Origin: Cnuella takakiae
GTDB taxonomy: Bacteria > Bacteroidota > Bacteroidia > Chitinophagales > Chitinophagaceae
Reading direction: 5' to 3'
DNA length: 39,477 nucleotides
Assembly (NCBI RefSeq): GCF_001953305.1
Contig: NZ_MTFE01000010.1
Coordinates: 1,043,409 to 1,082,885, forward strand
The notes under the pieces are model-generated. The model made no database searches. It was given only the letters and a program-made list of their open reading frames with translations, and was not told the DNA's origin. Of the stretch, positions 1 through 6,900 are shown one piece after another. Made by a program: the position numbers and the translations under genes. Position 1 is the stretch's first letter. Each line of letters opens with the position of its first letter.

Positions 1-8
1 TGGTATTA

Positions 9-44
9 TATAAAAAGGCCTGCAGCGATGCAGGCCTTTTTATA
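9..44. terminator. Bidirectional intrinsic terminator
   Basis: Perfect inverted repeat with 16-bp arms (9-24 and 29-44) and a 4-nt loop (gcga). A GC core (ggcctgca) is flanked by A5 on one side and T5 on the other, so it can terminate transcription from either strand. It sits directly after the stop codon of the minus-strand gene at 46 and would also stop any plus-strand gene entering from the left. Confidence 0.85.
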
Positions 45-45
45 T

Positions 46-498
46 TTAATAGTTTTCTAAAACCTCCATGGGATCTTGTTTGGCCATATACAACATATCA
101 GAAATGCGGTATGCTGTATATTTTCTATTTCCAAGGGGTTCCACTAAGTAGAACTTATCTGTCATTATGGGCGTTTTACTTGCCTTTACATACTCAGTAA
201 ACCGCTTGTAAGTAAGCAGATTCGACTTCACTAATTTTTTTCTTAAAACAATACAGTCATCTTGTAAGTAGGTGAATCTTAAAATTGAGAAGTTGAAATT
301 ACTATCAATTTTTTCTAAGTAAACCCATTGTGTATTATTTGAATCAGGTATCTCAGTAATGTTGATTAAACTAGTCTTGAGAAGATAATATGTTTTATTA
401 TCCTGTGTGGTTTGTCCTTTAGTTATTAATGTTGAAATACCACAACTTAATAGTAGTAAACTTTTTTTGATGAAACCCATTTCCAAAACGTTTATCAT
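46..498 (-). CDS. Small exported protein of unknown function
   Basis: I do not recognise the family. The 150-residue product has a signal-peptide-like start: Lys-Lys at residues 11-12, then a hydrophobic run (LLLLSCGISTLI), then a polar region. The rest has a mixed, beta-rich look with several aromatic residues, which suits a small secreted or periplasmic domain. The start at 498 overlaps the stop of the upstream gene by 4 bp (ATGA), so the two are probably translationally coupled; Met7 (position 480) would give a more typical signal peptide. Base composition is clearly more AT-rich than the genes to the right, which may indicate recent acquisition. It is followed at once by a terminator. A lipid-attached form is possible because a Cys lies in the hydrophobic run, but no proper lipobox is visible. 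Confidence 0.7.
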   Translation of the reverse strand: MINVLEMGFIKKSLLLLSCGISTLITKGQTTQDNKTYYLLKTSLINITEIPDSNNTQWVYLEKIDSNFNFSILRFTYLQDDCIVLRKKLVKSNLLTYKRFTEYVKASKTPIMTDKFYLVEPLGNRKYTAYRISDMLYMAKQDPMEVLENY

Positions 499-986
499 TC
501 TAAAATCAAAGTATAATGCGTTTTTGATTTATACATTTGTCGTCCAATCCTAAATACCGCTTCATGTTTTTTCAGAACTACTGGGTTGTCTAAGTTATTG
601 CCGGAAAAAGAACAACAAGGTGCTTCCGGTAACCTGATATAAGCAACTGCTTTTTGCCCGGAAACAAAGATTAGGTAATTCCATCCCTCTGTCTGATCAT
701 TTTCAGAAAGTAAAAGTTGGTTTCTGTTATCAATATATTTTTGGAGGGTATCTTCCATTGAACGAGAGGCGTACGGTCTTTTAATTACAAGAATATCCCA
801 TTCAAAATCATTTATTGCCGTATCAAGCGATAAATGGGTATTGCTACCCAGCGTTACAGCGCGCTGGAGTTTTGCTCCCAGCACCTCATTGGGTTCCAAT
901 TTTTTACAACTACAAAAACTAAGGGCAGCAAAAACAAGCAGGCTGTACAATAAAGCCTTGTTCCCAATGAATTTGTCAGTAAACAT
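495..986 (-). CDS. Small lipoprotein of unknown function
   Basis: The 163-residue product begins with a lipoprotein signal: a hydrophobic stretch (LLYSLLVFAALSF) followed by Cys-Ser-Cys-Lys-Lys near residues 25-29. The lipid-modified Cys is followed by Lys-Lys. The mature part has no motif I can name; Cys-Cys occurs late, in a stretch reading PEAPCCSFSG, and could bind metal or form disulfides. It is the first gene of a two-gene unit, with its stop codon overlapping the start of the 46-498 gene. Both genes are AT-rich compared with the neighbourhood. Both probably encode cell-envelope proteins that act together, but this rests only on coupling and localisation signals. Confidence 0.7.
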   Translation of the reverse strand: MFTDKFIGNKALLYSLLVFAALSFCSCKKLEPNEVLGAKLQRAVTLGSNTHLSLDTAINDFEWDILVIKRPYASRSMEDTLQKYIDNRNQLLLSENDQTEGWNYLIFVSGQKAVAYIRLPEAPCCSFSGNNLDNPVVLKKHEAVFRIGRQMYKSKTHYTLILE

Positions 987-1165
987 AAGCAGGCTGGTTG
1001 CGGGTGTGTATTGAAGACAGCAGCAATTTAGGCAATCCCTAGGTAGTACAAATAGTAGCTGATACTGCGTAAGTGGCTGAAACAGTAACTTTAGGACAAG
1101 CGGTTTTGCTTAAAACGCGCAAACCCGCATCTTCGAACTCCCTTTTAACCCCAGAAACTAGAACG

Positions 1166-1693
1166 ATGACTGAGCTGCAACACCTGAAAAAACAATTGAC
1201 AGATTCCTGGAGCGGCGAGCCCTGGTTTGGCCGCCCTGCCCTGCAATTGCTGGAAGGCATCACCGACGCGGAAGCTTATTACCAGCCCGCCGGCCAGCAC
1301 AGCATTGCCGAACTGGTATGGCATATGGTCAACTGGCGGGGATTTGCCGTGAGCAGGGTATTGCCGGATAATGAAAAAGACCTCCATTATTTTGAAGCCA
1401 ATGACTGGCGGGAAGTGTCGGCAGACGGGCCCTACAATTGGCCGGAAGCGGTAGCTGCCCTGCACCGTTTGCAGGATGCTTTGTTGCAGGCATTAAACGC
1501 AATGACCGATCAAAAACTAGGAGAAAAAGTGGTGGAGCGTACTTATACTTTCCGTGAACTGCTGCATGGCATCATCCAACACGACATCTACCACTTGGGG
1601 CAGATTGCTTATGTGTTGAAAATAATCAGGGCCGAAAAAAGCAGGGAAACAATTGCGGCAGCAGGAACAGCATTGCTTTTATATAACGGATAA
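1166..1693 (+). CDS. DinB-like / YfiT-type four-helix protein
   Basis: The 175-residue product resembles the DinB/YfiT superfamily: four-helix-bundle proteins, often with a metal held by three His, that include bacillithiol- or mycothiol-dependent transferases and many uncharacterised members. Visible marks are HSIAELVWHMVNWR near residues 45-58 and HDIYHLGQIAYVLK near residues 139-152; His in the first helix pair and the HxxxH of the last helix fit the usual triad. The frame is open upstream to 1073, but ATG at 1166 is the better start because the upstream residues match nothing in the family and 175 residues is typical. It diverges from the 495-986 gene and has no operon partner. Substrate unknown. 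Confidence 0.85.
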   Translation: MTELQHLKKQLTDSWSGEPWFGRPALQLLEGITDAEAYYQPAGQHSIAELVWHMVNWRGFAVSRVLPDNEKDLHYFEANDWREVSADGPYNWPEAVAALHRLQDALLQALNAMTDQKLGEKVVERTYTFRELLHGIIQHDIYHLGQIAYVLKIIRAEKSRETIAAAGTALLLYNG

Positions 1694-1804
1694 GTATAAC
1701 CGTAAACTGTAATCTGCTGGAAATGAGGTGCGCCGGATCGTTGCCGGGTGTTCCTGACAGCTACAGAAAGTCTGGCGTAAAAAAAAGGCCTGCCCTGAAA
1801 AGAG

Positions 1805-1876
1805 CTGGCCGTTGCTAACCTATGAAAAACACCAGTTTCAAATATAGCTGAAAATGTGTTTTCCCACAACGGCCAG
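1805..1876. repeat. Spaced 10-bp inverted repeat
   Basis: Ten-base arms (ctggccgttg at 1805-1814 and its complement at 1867-1876) lie 52 nt apart between the convergent DinB-like gene and the 1885 gene. An A8 run at 1779-1786 lies nearby. It could act as a weak terminator or processing site for the convergent pair, but the long loop makes this doubtful. Confidence 0.35.
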
Positions 1877-1884
1877 TATTTTTC

Positions 1885-2292
1885 CTAATTTTTTCTTCCG
1901 CGGCGGTCATCGCGCAGGTTGTCCATACGATCCTGGCGCAACTGCTTGACGCCTTCAATAAAGTCGCGTTCGTAGCTGAACACATCGTTGCTGCGCTTAT
2001 CGCCCACTACGTTTTTGAACTGGTTGCGGTAGTTAAGGCGCAGTTCCACCACTTTTTGTTGCAGTACCAGGCGGTCGCCTTTATGATCCTGCGTGGTTTT
2101 GCGCAGGTCGTTGAGGTAGTTGAGGTAAATGGGGCTAAACTGCTGCGCTTCGCTTTTGGAAAGGCCCAGCCTTTTTTCAATGTATTCGGTCATGCGTTCC
2201 CGGACGCGGCCACCCGGGCCGTCGTCTTCTTGCGCAAAACCGGCAAAGCTGCATAAGCAGCAGAGGAGTAAAGTGTAAAAATGTTTCATCAT
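1885..2292 (-). CDS. Small periplasmic protein, Spy/CpxP-like in style
   Basis: About 135 residues: a signal peptide (MMKHFYTLLLCCLCSFAGFAQ) and then a highly charged, almost entirely helical mature part. Bacteroidota often carry a small charged periplasmic helical protein of this kind after an ECF sigma/anti-sigma pair. It resembles the Spy/CpxP/heavy-metal-resistor class in size and composition, but I do not see the LTxxQ repeats that define Spy, so the likeness is only general. It is the last gene of a three-gene unit, starting about 13 bp after the anti-sigma stop. The AGGA at the start region favours Met at 2292 over 2298. Likely role: an envelope chaperone or stress sensor acting on the same sigma circuit (inference). 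Confidence 0.75.
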   Translation of the reverse strand: MMKHFYTLLLCCLCSFAGFAQEDDGPGGRVRERMTEYIEKRLGLSKSEAQQFSPIYLNYLNDLRKTTQDHKGDRLVLQQKVVELRLNYRNQFKNVVGDKRSNDVFSYERDFIEGVKQLRQDRMDNLRDDRRGRKN

Positions 2293-2305
2293 CGGCATTT
2301 CCTGC

Positions 2306-3028
2306 TTAATTGATCAATTCTGTTTCTGCGGGCAACTGGTTGAGAAAAGCGTCCAGCTCGCTGCTGGAAACATCTTTCAGCACAGTTCTTACCTCTTTTG
2401 TGTTTCCCTTCTGCTGTGCCATTTCATTTCCACTCACTTCGGTAGACATGATAAAGGCTTCCAGTTCCTGGTTGCTTACCTGGTCCAGGGTATGGGCCAC
2501 CCAGTCATCAGGATCATTGGCTGGGTCTACGGCGCTGGGTTTTTGCTGGTACAAAATTCCGCCTAGCACCAAAGCTCCAGCCAGTACGGCGGCCGCGGCA
2601 TACTGCATCCAGCGGCGGCTGCCCATCGATATCACTTTTGCTGGCTGGGGTTTTACCGCTTTCCATACCTGCTCCGAAACCTGTGAAAAATACCCGGCAG
2701 GTACCGAATATGGGTTTTGACGCCCTTCGGCGGCCCAGCCAGGTATAGAATCTTCCTCCCGGAGGGTACCGGAAGCAAGGTTTTGGGTAAAATAATCTGC
2801 AGGCAAGCTGTAAGGGGTTTTCTTCGACAGGCCGGCCAGTAGGGGGGATAGCCCTTCCATTTCCTCGGCAGCAGTGGCAGCAGTTGTTCCTTTTATCCTA
2901 GCCAGCACTTCAGCGGCAAAGTTTTCAAAGTAACCTTGGGGCAGATCAAAAACGGGCATGTGCACATCAAAAGGCAAACTGCTGTTCTGTAGTTCCAGTT
3001 CTCGCTGTATGTCGTTGCGGCTATTCAT
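2306..3028 (-). CDS. Probable anti-sigma factor with PxGYF repeats
   Basis: The 240-residue protein has a soluble N-terminal half (residues 1-145), one TM segment (YAAAAVLAGALVLGGILY, about 148-165) and a C-terminal periplasmic half. The N-terminal half carries three similar motifs: FDLPQGYFENF, YSLPADYFTQN and YSVPAGYFSQV, spaced about 40-55 residues. The C-terminal half contains two copies of a SxELDAFxxQ-like motif (NQELEAFIM and SSELDAFLN). It lies 35 bp downstream of the ECF sigma gene on the same strand, and the layout (cytoplasmic part, single TM, periplasmic part) fits an anti-sigma factor. No zinc-binding HxxxCxxC (ZAS) motif is visible, so sigma binding would be of another kind. Role is inferred from position. 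Confidence 0.75.
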   Translation of the reverse strand: MNSRNDIQRELELQNSSLPFDVHMPVFDLPQGYFENFAAEVLARIKGTTAATAAEEMEGLSPLLAGLSKKTPYSLPADYFTQNLASGTLREEDSIPGWAAEGRQNPYSVPAGYFSQVSEQVWKAVKPQPAKVISMGSRRWMQYAAAAVLAGALVLGGILYQQKPSAVDPANDPDDWVAHTLDQVSNQELEAFIMSTEVSGNEMAQQKGNTKEVRTVLKDVSSSELDAFLNQLPAETELIN

Positions 3029-3063
3029 GATGCGTTCCTATGACTTTGTATGGAGGCCAAGGT

Positions 3064-3612
3064 TTAATGATTGGTGATAAAGTCCTCTATTTTTTTCACC
3101 GCGTGGTGGTAGCTGGCCTTGAGGGCGCCGGCACTGGTTTCCAGCACCCGGCTCATTTCCTCGTAAGGCATTTCGTCGTAATACCGCAAGGTGAATACCA
3201 CTCTTTGTTTTTCGGGCAGCTGTTGGATGGCCAGTTGTAGCTTCCACTCCAGCTTATTGGCGTCGAAATGCCGGTCGGCCTTTACCTGATTGGCCAGCCC
3301 ACTCTCGCTGTCGTCGAGCGGCAGTGCCGAGCGCTTTTTCATGCTTTCCAAAAAACTCAGCGACTCGTTGGTGGCAATGCGGTAAAGCCAGGTATACAGC
3401 TGCGATTCCTCTTTGAAATTGTCGAGTCCTTTCCAAACCCGGATAAACACGTTCTGGAGCACATCGTTGGCATCATCGTGGGTCACCACCAGGCGGCGGA
3501 TATGCCAGTACAGGCGTTCCTGATATTTTTTGATGATGGCGGTAAAAGCAGGTTCCCGGCTATGGGGCTGGCGAAACCGGGCCAGCAATTCAGGGTCGGT
3601 CAACTCGGTCAT
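3064..3612 (-). CDS. ECF RNA polymerase sigma factor
   Basis: The 182-residue protein has the two-domain ECF plan. Region 2 spans about 20-90, with the DDANDVLQNVFIRVWKGLDNF core and the YTWLYRIATNESLSFL segment that reads the -10/-7 element. Region 4 spans about 125-175: LPEKQRVVFTLRYYDEMPYEEMSRVLETSAGALKASYHHAVKKIE, including the helix-turn-helix. ATG at 3612 is preferred to the upstream TTG at 3618. It heads the operon with the anti-sigma-like and Spy-like genes. A possible TAtcTTTA -7 element lies about 50 nt upstream. Such sigma factors normally respond to envelope stress; the inducing signal cannot be read from the sequence. Confidence 0.93.
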   Translation of the reverse strand: MTELTDPELLARFRQPHSREPAFTAIIKKYQERLYWHIRRLVVTHDDANDVLQNVFIRVWKGLDNFKEESQLYTWLYRIATNESLSFLESMKKRSALPLDDSESGLANQVKADRHFDANKLEWKLQLAIQQLPEKQRVVFTLRYYDEMPYEEMSRVLETSAGALKASYHHAVKKIEDFITNH

Positions 3613-4006
3613 TGGCAAAGCGGGTTTGGGGTCAATCAGTCGTATACTGGACGGTTTGGGGTTAAAGATAGGGTTGTTTCACGCAAAGGCACCAAGGAGC
3701 TAATCCGCAAAGATGGGTGGCTCGCAATGGCGCTAAGCCGCAAAGGTTAGTTTGTATTCGCTAATAATAAGGAGCAAAGCTGCGAACAGCAGTTAGTCAA
3801 TAACGCTGAAGTATACGCAAGACCCTTTGCGCCTTCGCGCCTTTACGTGCAACCTTATCTTATCGTTTCATCTTGGCTGCGTAGCAGCGTTGCGTGAAAA
3901 CCTTTGCGTCTTTGCTCCTTGGCGCCTTTGCGTGAAAACATCAACCTGCAATAAAAAGCCGCTCCCCAAACGCAGGAAGCGGCTCAATAGTATGTATCAG
4001 GTTGCT
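3613..4006. repeat. Spacer with CACGCAAAGG-type inverted word repeats
   Basis: This 394-bp spacer has no convincing gene. It holds a degenerate repeat family. Left arm, 3680-3735: words like cacgcaaaggcaccaagg and ccgcaaag. Right arm, 3820-3934: the reverse complement, with ctttgcg and cctttgcgtg repeated several times. The 33-nt blocks 3680-3712 and 3902-3934 are about 80 percent complementary. Between them (about 3736-3820) I see nothing recognisable. The terminator at 3957-3984 occupies the right end. Open frames across this area change frame at the repeats and carry no family motif, so I do not call them. Confidence 0.75.
3951..3984 (-). terminator. Terminator of galE
   Basis: Read on the minus strand, a stem with 7-bp arms agccgct/agcggct (3978-3984 with 3957-3963) is followed by a T-rich tail (complement of ataaaaa at 3951-3957). 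It lies 22 bp after the galE stop codon. Confidence 0.8.
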
Positions 4007-5065
4007 TTAGTTCAGCTGGGCATCTACCATGGCAAACAGTTGCTTGTCTTCTTTCAGGCGCACTTCCCATTTCCAGGCGGTGTCCATCATCTCGTCCAGG
4101 CCGTACTTGATTTCCCAGCCCAGGCGGGTACGTGCCCGGTCATTGTTGGCATAAATGGCCACCACATCGCCGGGACGGCGCGGACCCATGCTGTAGTTGA
4201 GCTTTTGCCCGCTCACCTTTTCAAAAGCATGGATGGCTTCCAGCACGCTTACGCCGTTGCCGGTGCCCAGGTTCAGCACTTCGCAGCCGCCCAGGTTGCG
4301 GCCTTCTTCCAGGTAGCGGATGGCCAGGGTATGGGCATGCGAAATATCGGAAACATGGATATAGTCGCGGATACAGCTGCCGTCGCGGGTGGGGTAGTCG
4401 GAGCCGTGTACGCTTAGTTGGGGCAGCTTGCCAATGGCGGTTTGGGTGATGGCCGGTACCAGGTTCATGGGCTTGCCAATGGGCAGTTCGCCTATTTCGA
4501 TGGATGGATGCGCACCTACGGGGTTAAAATAACGCAGCAGGATCACACTGGTAGCGGGATTGCTTTTCTGGAATTCGCTCAGGATCTGCTCGCCCATTTG
4601 CTTGGTATAACCATAAGGGGAGGCAGCAGGCTTGGGCGGTGTTTCTTCGGTAACCATCTGTTCGTCGGGGTTGCCATATACGGTACAGGAAGAAGAGAAC
4701 ACAAACCAGGGCGTCTGGAACTCCTGCACGCATTTCAGCAGGTTGATGAGCGATACCAGGTTGTTTTCAAAGTACATCAGCGGCTTTTCCACCGACTCGC
4801 CTACGGCTTTGTAGGCGGCAAAATGAATGATGCCCGCGATGTCGGTATTTTCCTGAAAGATGGCGTGCGTATCGTCGAAGGAGCAGAGGTCAACTTTGTA
4901 GTGCTTTACTTTCTTGCCCGTAATGCGTTCCACGCCCTGCAGGATGCCTGCATTGGAACGGGAATTATTGTCTACGCAAAGCACATCATATCCGTTCTCT
5001 ATCAAATCCACAAGCGTGTGCGAGCCTATATAACCGCACCCACCCGTTACCAGAATTTTAGCCAT
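4007..5065 (-). CDS. galE: UDP-glucose 4-epimerase
   Basis: The 352-residue product is a full-length GalE of the short-chain dehydrogenase family, interconverting UDP-glucose and UDP-galactose (Leloir pathway and polysaccharide precursor supply). The NAD-binding motif GGCGYIGSH is at residues 8-16. The catalytic Tyr-xxx-Lys is Y151...K155 in SPYGYTKQMGEQ, preceded by the SSSCTVYG loop that carries the catalytic Ser/Thr. LRYFNPVGAHPS and the IRDYIHVSDIS substrate-side segment are as in the family. It is a single gene with its own terminator and no galactose-utilisation neighbours, so a housekeeping role in envelope sugar synthesis is likely. Confidence 0.97.
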   Translation of the reverse strand: MAKILVTGGCGYIGSHTLVDLIENGYDVLCVDNNSRSNAGILQGVERITGKKVKHYKVDLCSFDDTHAIFQENTDIAGIIHFAAYKAVGESVEKPLMYFENNLVSLINLLKCVQEFQTPWFVFSSSCTVYGNPDEQMVTEETPPKPAASPYGYTKQMGEQILSEFQKSNPATSVILLRYFNPVGAHPSIEIGELPIGKPMNLVPAITQTAIGKLPQLSVHGSDYPTRDGSCIRDYIHVSDISHAHTLAIRYLEEGRNLGGCEVLNLGTGNGVSVLEAIHAFEKVSGQKLNYSMGPRRPGDVVAIYANNDRARTRLGWEIKYGLDEMMDTAWKWEVRLKEDKQLFAMVDAQLN

Positions 5066-5114
5066 GAGGTAAGAGTTGAGGAACTAAGGTAGGCAAAAAA
5101 AAGGCCATGGATGG

Positions 5115-5133
5115 TGGACGATGGACCATGGAC
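5115..5133. repeat. Left direct repeat of the four-helix-bundle unit
   Basis: tggacgatggaccatggac recurs with one mismatch at 5559-5577, on the other side of the 5146-5499 gene and in the same orientation. It lies in a wider patch of overlapping near-copies of the word gatggac/ccatgga (about 5103-5142). Confidence 0.8.
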
Positions 5134-5145
5134 AATTGACGATGT

Positions 5146-5499
5146 TTAGGGGAGGCTGTTGCGGTAAGCTGTAATCATTTTGCATAACTGTTCATATCTC
5201 GTGTACAGTTGTTGGTATGGTGTGTCTGCAATGTATGTTCTGCGCTTTGCCATCATCAGGCAGGCTACAGTTTCTATAGCAGATTTCAGGGCGATGTTCA
5301 GGAATCTTTTTGTTTCCGGATTGGTGCTGCCAGTCGAGCCTTCCGCTATATTGAGTACAACCGAATCAGCTGCACGTTTTATTTGATGGGACAGGCTAAA
5401 CATTTCAGCTTTGGGAAAGCCCTGTACAGTGCAGTGAATTTCATCTGCCAGATCGAAAGCCAATTGCCAGACACGGAGGGTTTCAAACTTAAAAGGCAT
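5146..5499 (-). CDS. Four-helix-bundle protein (S23 / Avd-like family)
   Basis: The 117-residue product matches the family often annotated as four helix bundle protein, related to the protein encoded by 23S rRNA intervening sequences and to the accessory variability determinant (Avd) of diversity-generating retroelements. Visible marks: FETLRVWQLAFDLADEIH at the start, FSLSHQIKRAADSVVLNIAEGS in the second helix, the conserved ETKRFLNIALKSAIET, and a final helix ending in the C-terminal tail. Avd is a basic pentamer that binds nucleic acid; for solitary homologues like this one the role is unknown. No reverse transcriptase or template/variable repeat pair is present. A 19-bp direct repeat with one mismatch brackets the gene, suggesting it moves or spreads as a unit (inference). 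Confidence 0.9.
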   Translation of the reverse strand: MPFKFETLRVWQLAFDLADEIHCTVQGFPKAEMFSLSHQIKRAADSVVLNIAEGSTGSTNPETKRFLNIALKSAIETVACLMMAKRRTYIADTPYQQLYTRYEQLCKMITAYRNSLP

Positions 5500-5558
5500 C
5501 TTGTTTCCGAAGAAACAAAATGCCTTTTTAAATTACAAGTTTCTGTCACCATCGTCTA

Positions 5559-5577
5559 TGGACGATGGACCATAGAC
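5559..5577. repeat. Right direct repeat of the four-helix-bundle unit
   Basis: tggacgatggaccatagac, one mismatch from 5115-5133, ending 5 bp before the pitA stop codon at 5583. The adjoining bases 5550-5560 form a partial inverted copy. A related 12-mer, gatggaccatgg, also occurs at 15321-15332, beside the end of the phoR-like gene. Confidence 0.8.
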
Positions 5578-5582
5578 CTATC

Positions 5583-6788
5583 TTACAAAAACAGCTTTAC
5601 AATATAAAACACCCCAGCCGCCAGCAGGGCACTCACCGGGATGGTGAGGATCCAGGCCCAGAGGAGGTTGATGGTAACACCCCAACGTACCGCACTCAGG
5701 CGTTTGGTGGCGCCTACACCAATGATGGCACCGGTGATGGTGTGGGTGGTACTTACGGGTATTTTCAGCGCCTCTGTGGTGAAGAGGGTAATGGCACCGG
5801 CCGTTTCGGCAGCAACACCTTCAAAAGGCGTCACCTTGGTGATGCGGGTACCCATGGTTTTTACAATCTTCCAGCCGCCGCTCATGGTACCCAGGCCAAT
5901 GGCTGCATAGCAGGCCAGCGGCACCCAGGTGGGCATTTCTTCAAACGAAGAGATGGAACCATGTGCAATCAGTGCCGCGGTGATGATACCCATTACTTTC
6001 TGGGCGTCGTTGCCGCCGTGGCCGATGGAGAAAGCAGCTGAAGAAACCAGCTGTAGCTTTTTAAACCAGGCGTTTGCGCGGGCTGCATTGAGCGTATTGA
6101 GCCAAAAGGTAAACAGGGCCAGTACCACCAGGATGATGGACAACAGGATCCACTTGAAGTTCTTGGAATAGAAGATCACCTTCATGGCATACGACTCGTA
6201 GTGTGTAGCCAGCTTCTCGGGGTTGGTTTCCAGGTTGGCGTACAGGAACCAGGCCACGCCTGTAAGAATGATCAGGGACAACACCTTGGGACCTGCACCT
6301 TTTTTGAAAGAGAAGATAAACCAGAGGGAAATGATAAAGGCAAAGAGCATGCCCACAAAGGGCGCCAGCAGGATGAAAGAAGCCGTCTTCAGGATCACCG
6401 GCGCATTAACGGCATCGATGCCGCCAGCAGCGATACCCGCACCGGCAAAACCACCGATGAGCGTGTGTGAAGAAGAAGAAGGAATACCAAACCACCAGGT
6501 AAACAGGTTCCATGCAATAGCAGCGATAAGACCTGCAAATACCACGGTGAGCATGCTGGCAGACTCTACATTCTCGGGCTTTACGGTTTTGGCAACCGTA
6601 TCGGCCACGCCGTGGTCTTTAAATATAAAGAAGGCAGCGAAGTTGAACAGTGCCGCCCAAAGCACCGCCTGGAAAGGTGTCAGCACCTTGGTGGATACAA
6701 CGGTGGCTATTGAGTTGGCCGCATCGTGGAAGCCGTTGATATAATCAAAGACCAACGCGAGTGCGATGATGACAATGAGGAAAGTCAT
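5583..6788 (-). CDS. pitA: PiT-family inorganic phosphate transporter
   Basis: The 401-residue protein is an inner-membrane phosphate:cation symporter of the PiT (PHO4) family. The two inverted family signatures are present: GFHDAANSIATVVSTK near residues 19-34 and GHGGNDAQKVMGI in the second half. The paired loops GIPSSSSHTLIGG and VSTTHTITGAIIG are also present. About ten hydrophobic segments are visible, with a central cytoplasmic region. It lies downstream of the DUF47/PhoU-like gene with a 112-bp gap holding a long inverted repeat; this gene pair is a widespread arrangement in which the PhoU-like protein modulates the transporter. The PhoBR-type regulators about 10 kb to the right support a phosphate role. 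Length is normal for short bacterial PiT proteins. Confidence 0.95.
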   Translation of the reverse strand: MTFLIVIIALALVFDYINGFHDAANSIATVVSTKVLTPFQAVLWAALFNFAAFFIFKDHGVADTVAKTVKPENVESASMLTVVFAGLIAAIAWNLFTWWFGIPSSSSHTLIGGFAGAGIAAGGIDAVNAPVILKTASFILLAPFVGMLFAFIISLWFIFSFKKGAGPKVLSLIILTGVAWFLYANLETNPEKLATHYESYAMKVIFYSKNFKWILLSIILVVLALFTFWLNTLNAARANAWFKKLQLVSSAAFSIGHGGNDAQKVMGIITAALIAHGSISSFEEMPTWVPLACYAAIGLGTMSGGWKIVKTMGTRITKVTPFEGVAAETAGAITLFTTEALKIPVSTTHTITGAIIGVGATKRLSAVRWGVTINLLWAWILTIPVSALLAAGVFYIVKLFL

Positions 6789-6802
6789 GGGAGTAATGTG
6801 CT

Positions 6803-6897
6803 AATTAGCTAATTGGCTAATGTGCTAATTGGGCCTCAGCTAAATGTAGTGAACGATTGAACTGAAGCAGATTAGCACATTAGCCAATTAGCTAATT
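6803..6897. repeat. Perfect 27-bp inverted repeat inside the DUF47-pitA unit
   Basis: Arms 6803-6829 and 6871-6897 are exact reverse complements over 27 bp, separated by 41 nt. They are built from the words ttagctaatt, agcacatt and agccaatt. The same words occur in the atp spacers at about 24312-24482 and 24998-25110. In RNA this would be a strong AT-rich hairpin between the two genes, able to act as attenuator or RNA stabiliser. Confidence 0.9.
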
Positions 6898-6900
6898 GTT

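Noticed and set aside
3827-4417. Open frame of 196 codons on the plus strand across the repeat spacer and galE
   Set aside because: Half lies over galE antisense and the other half over the CACGCAAAGG repeats and terminator; no protein family likeness.
5146-5582. Diversity-generating retroelement, suggested by the Avd-like four-helix-bundle protein
   Set aside because: No reverse transcriptase, no template/variable repeat pair and no variable lectin-fold target gene in the window.
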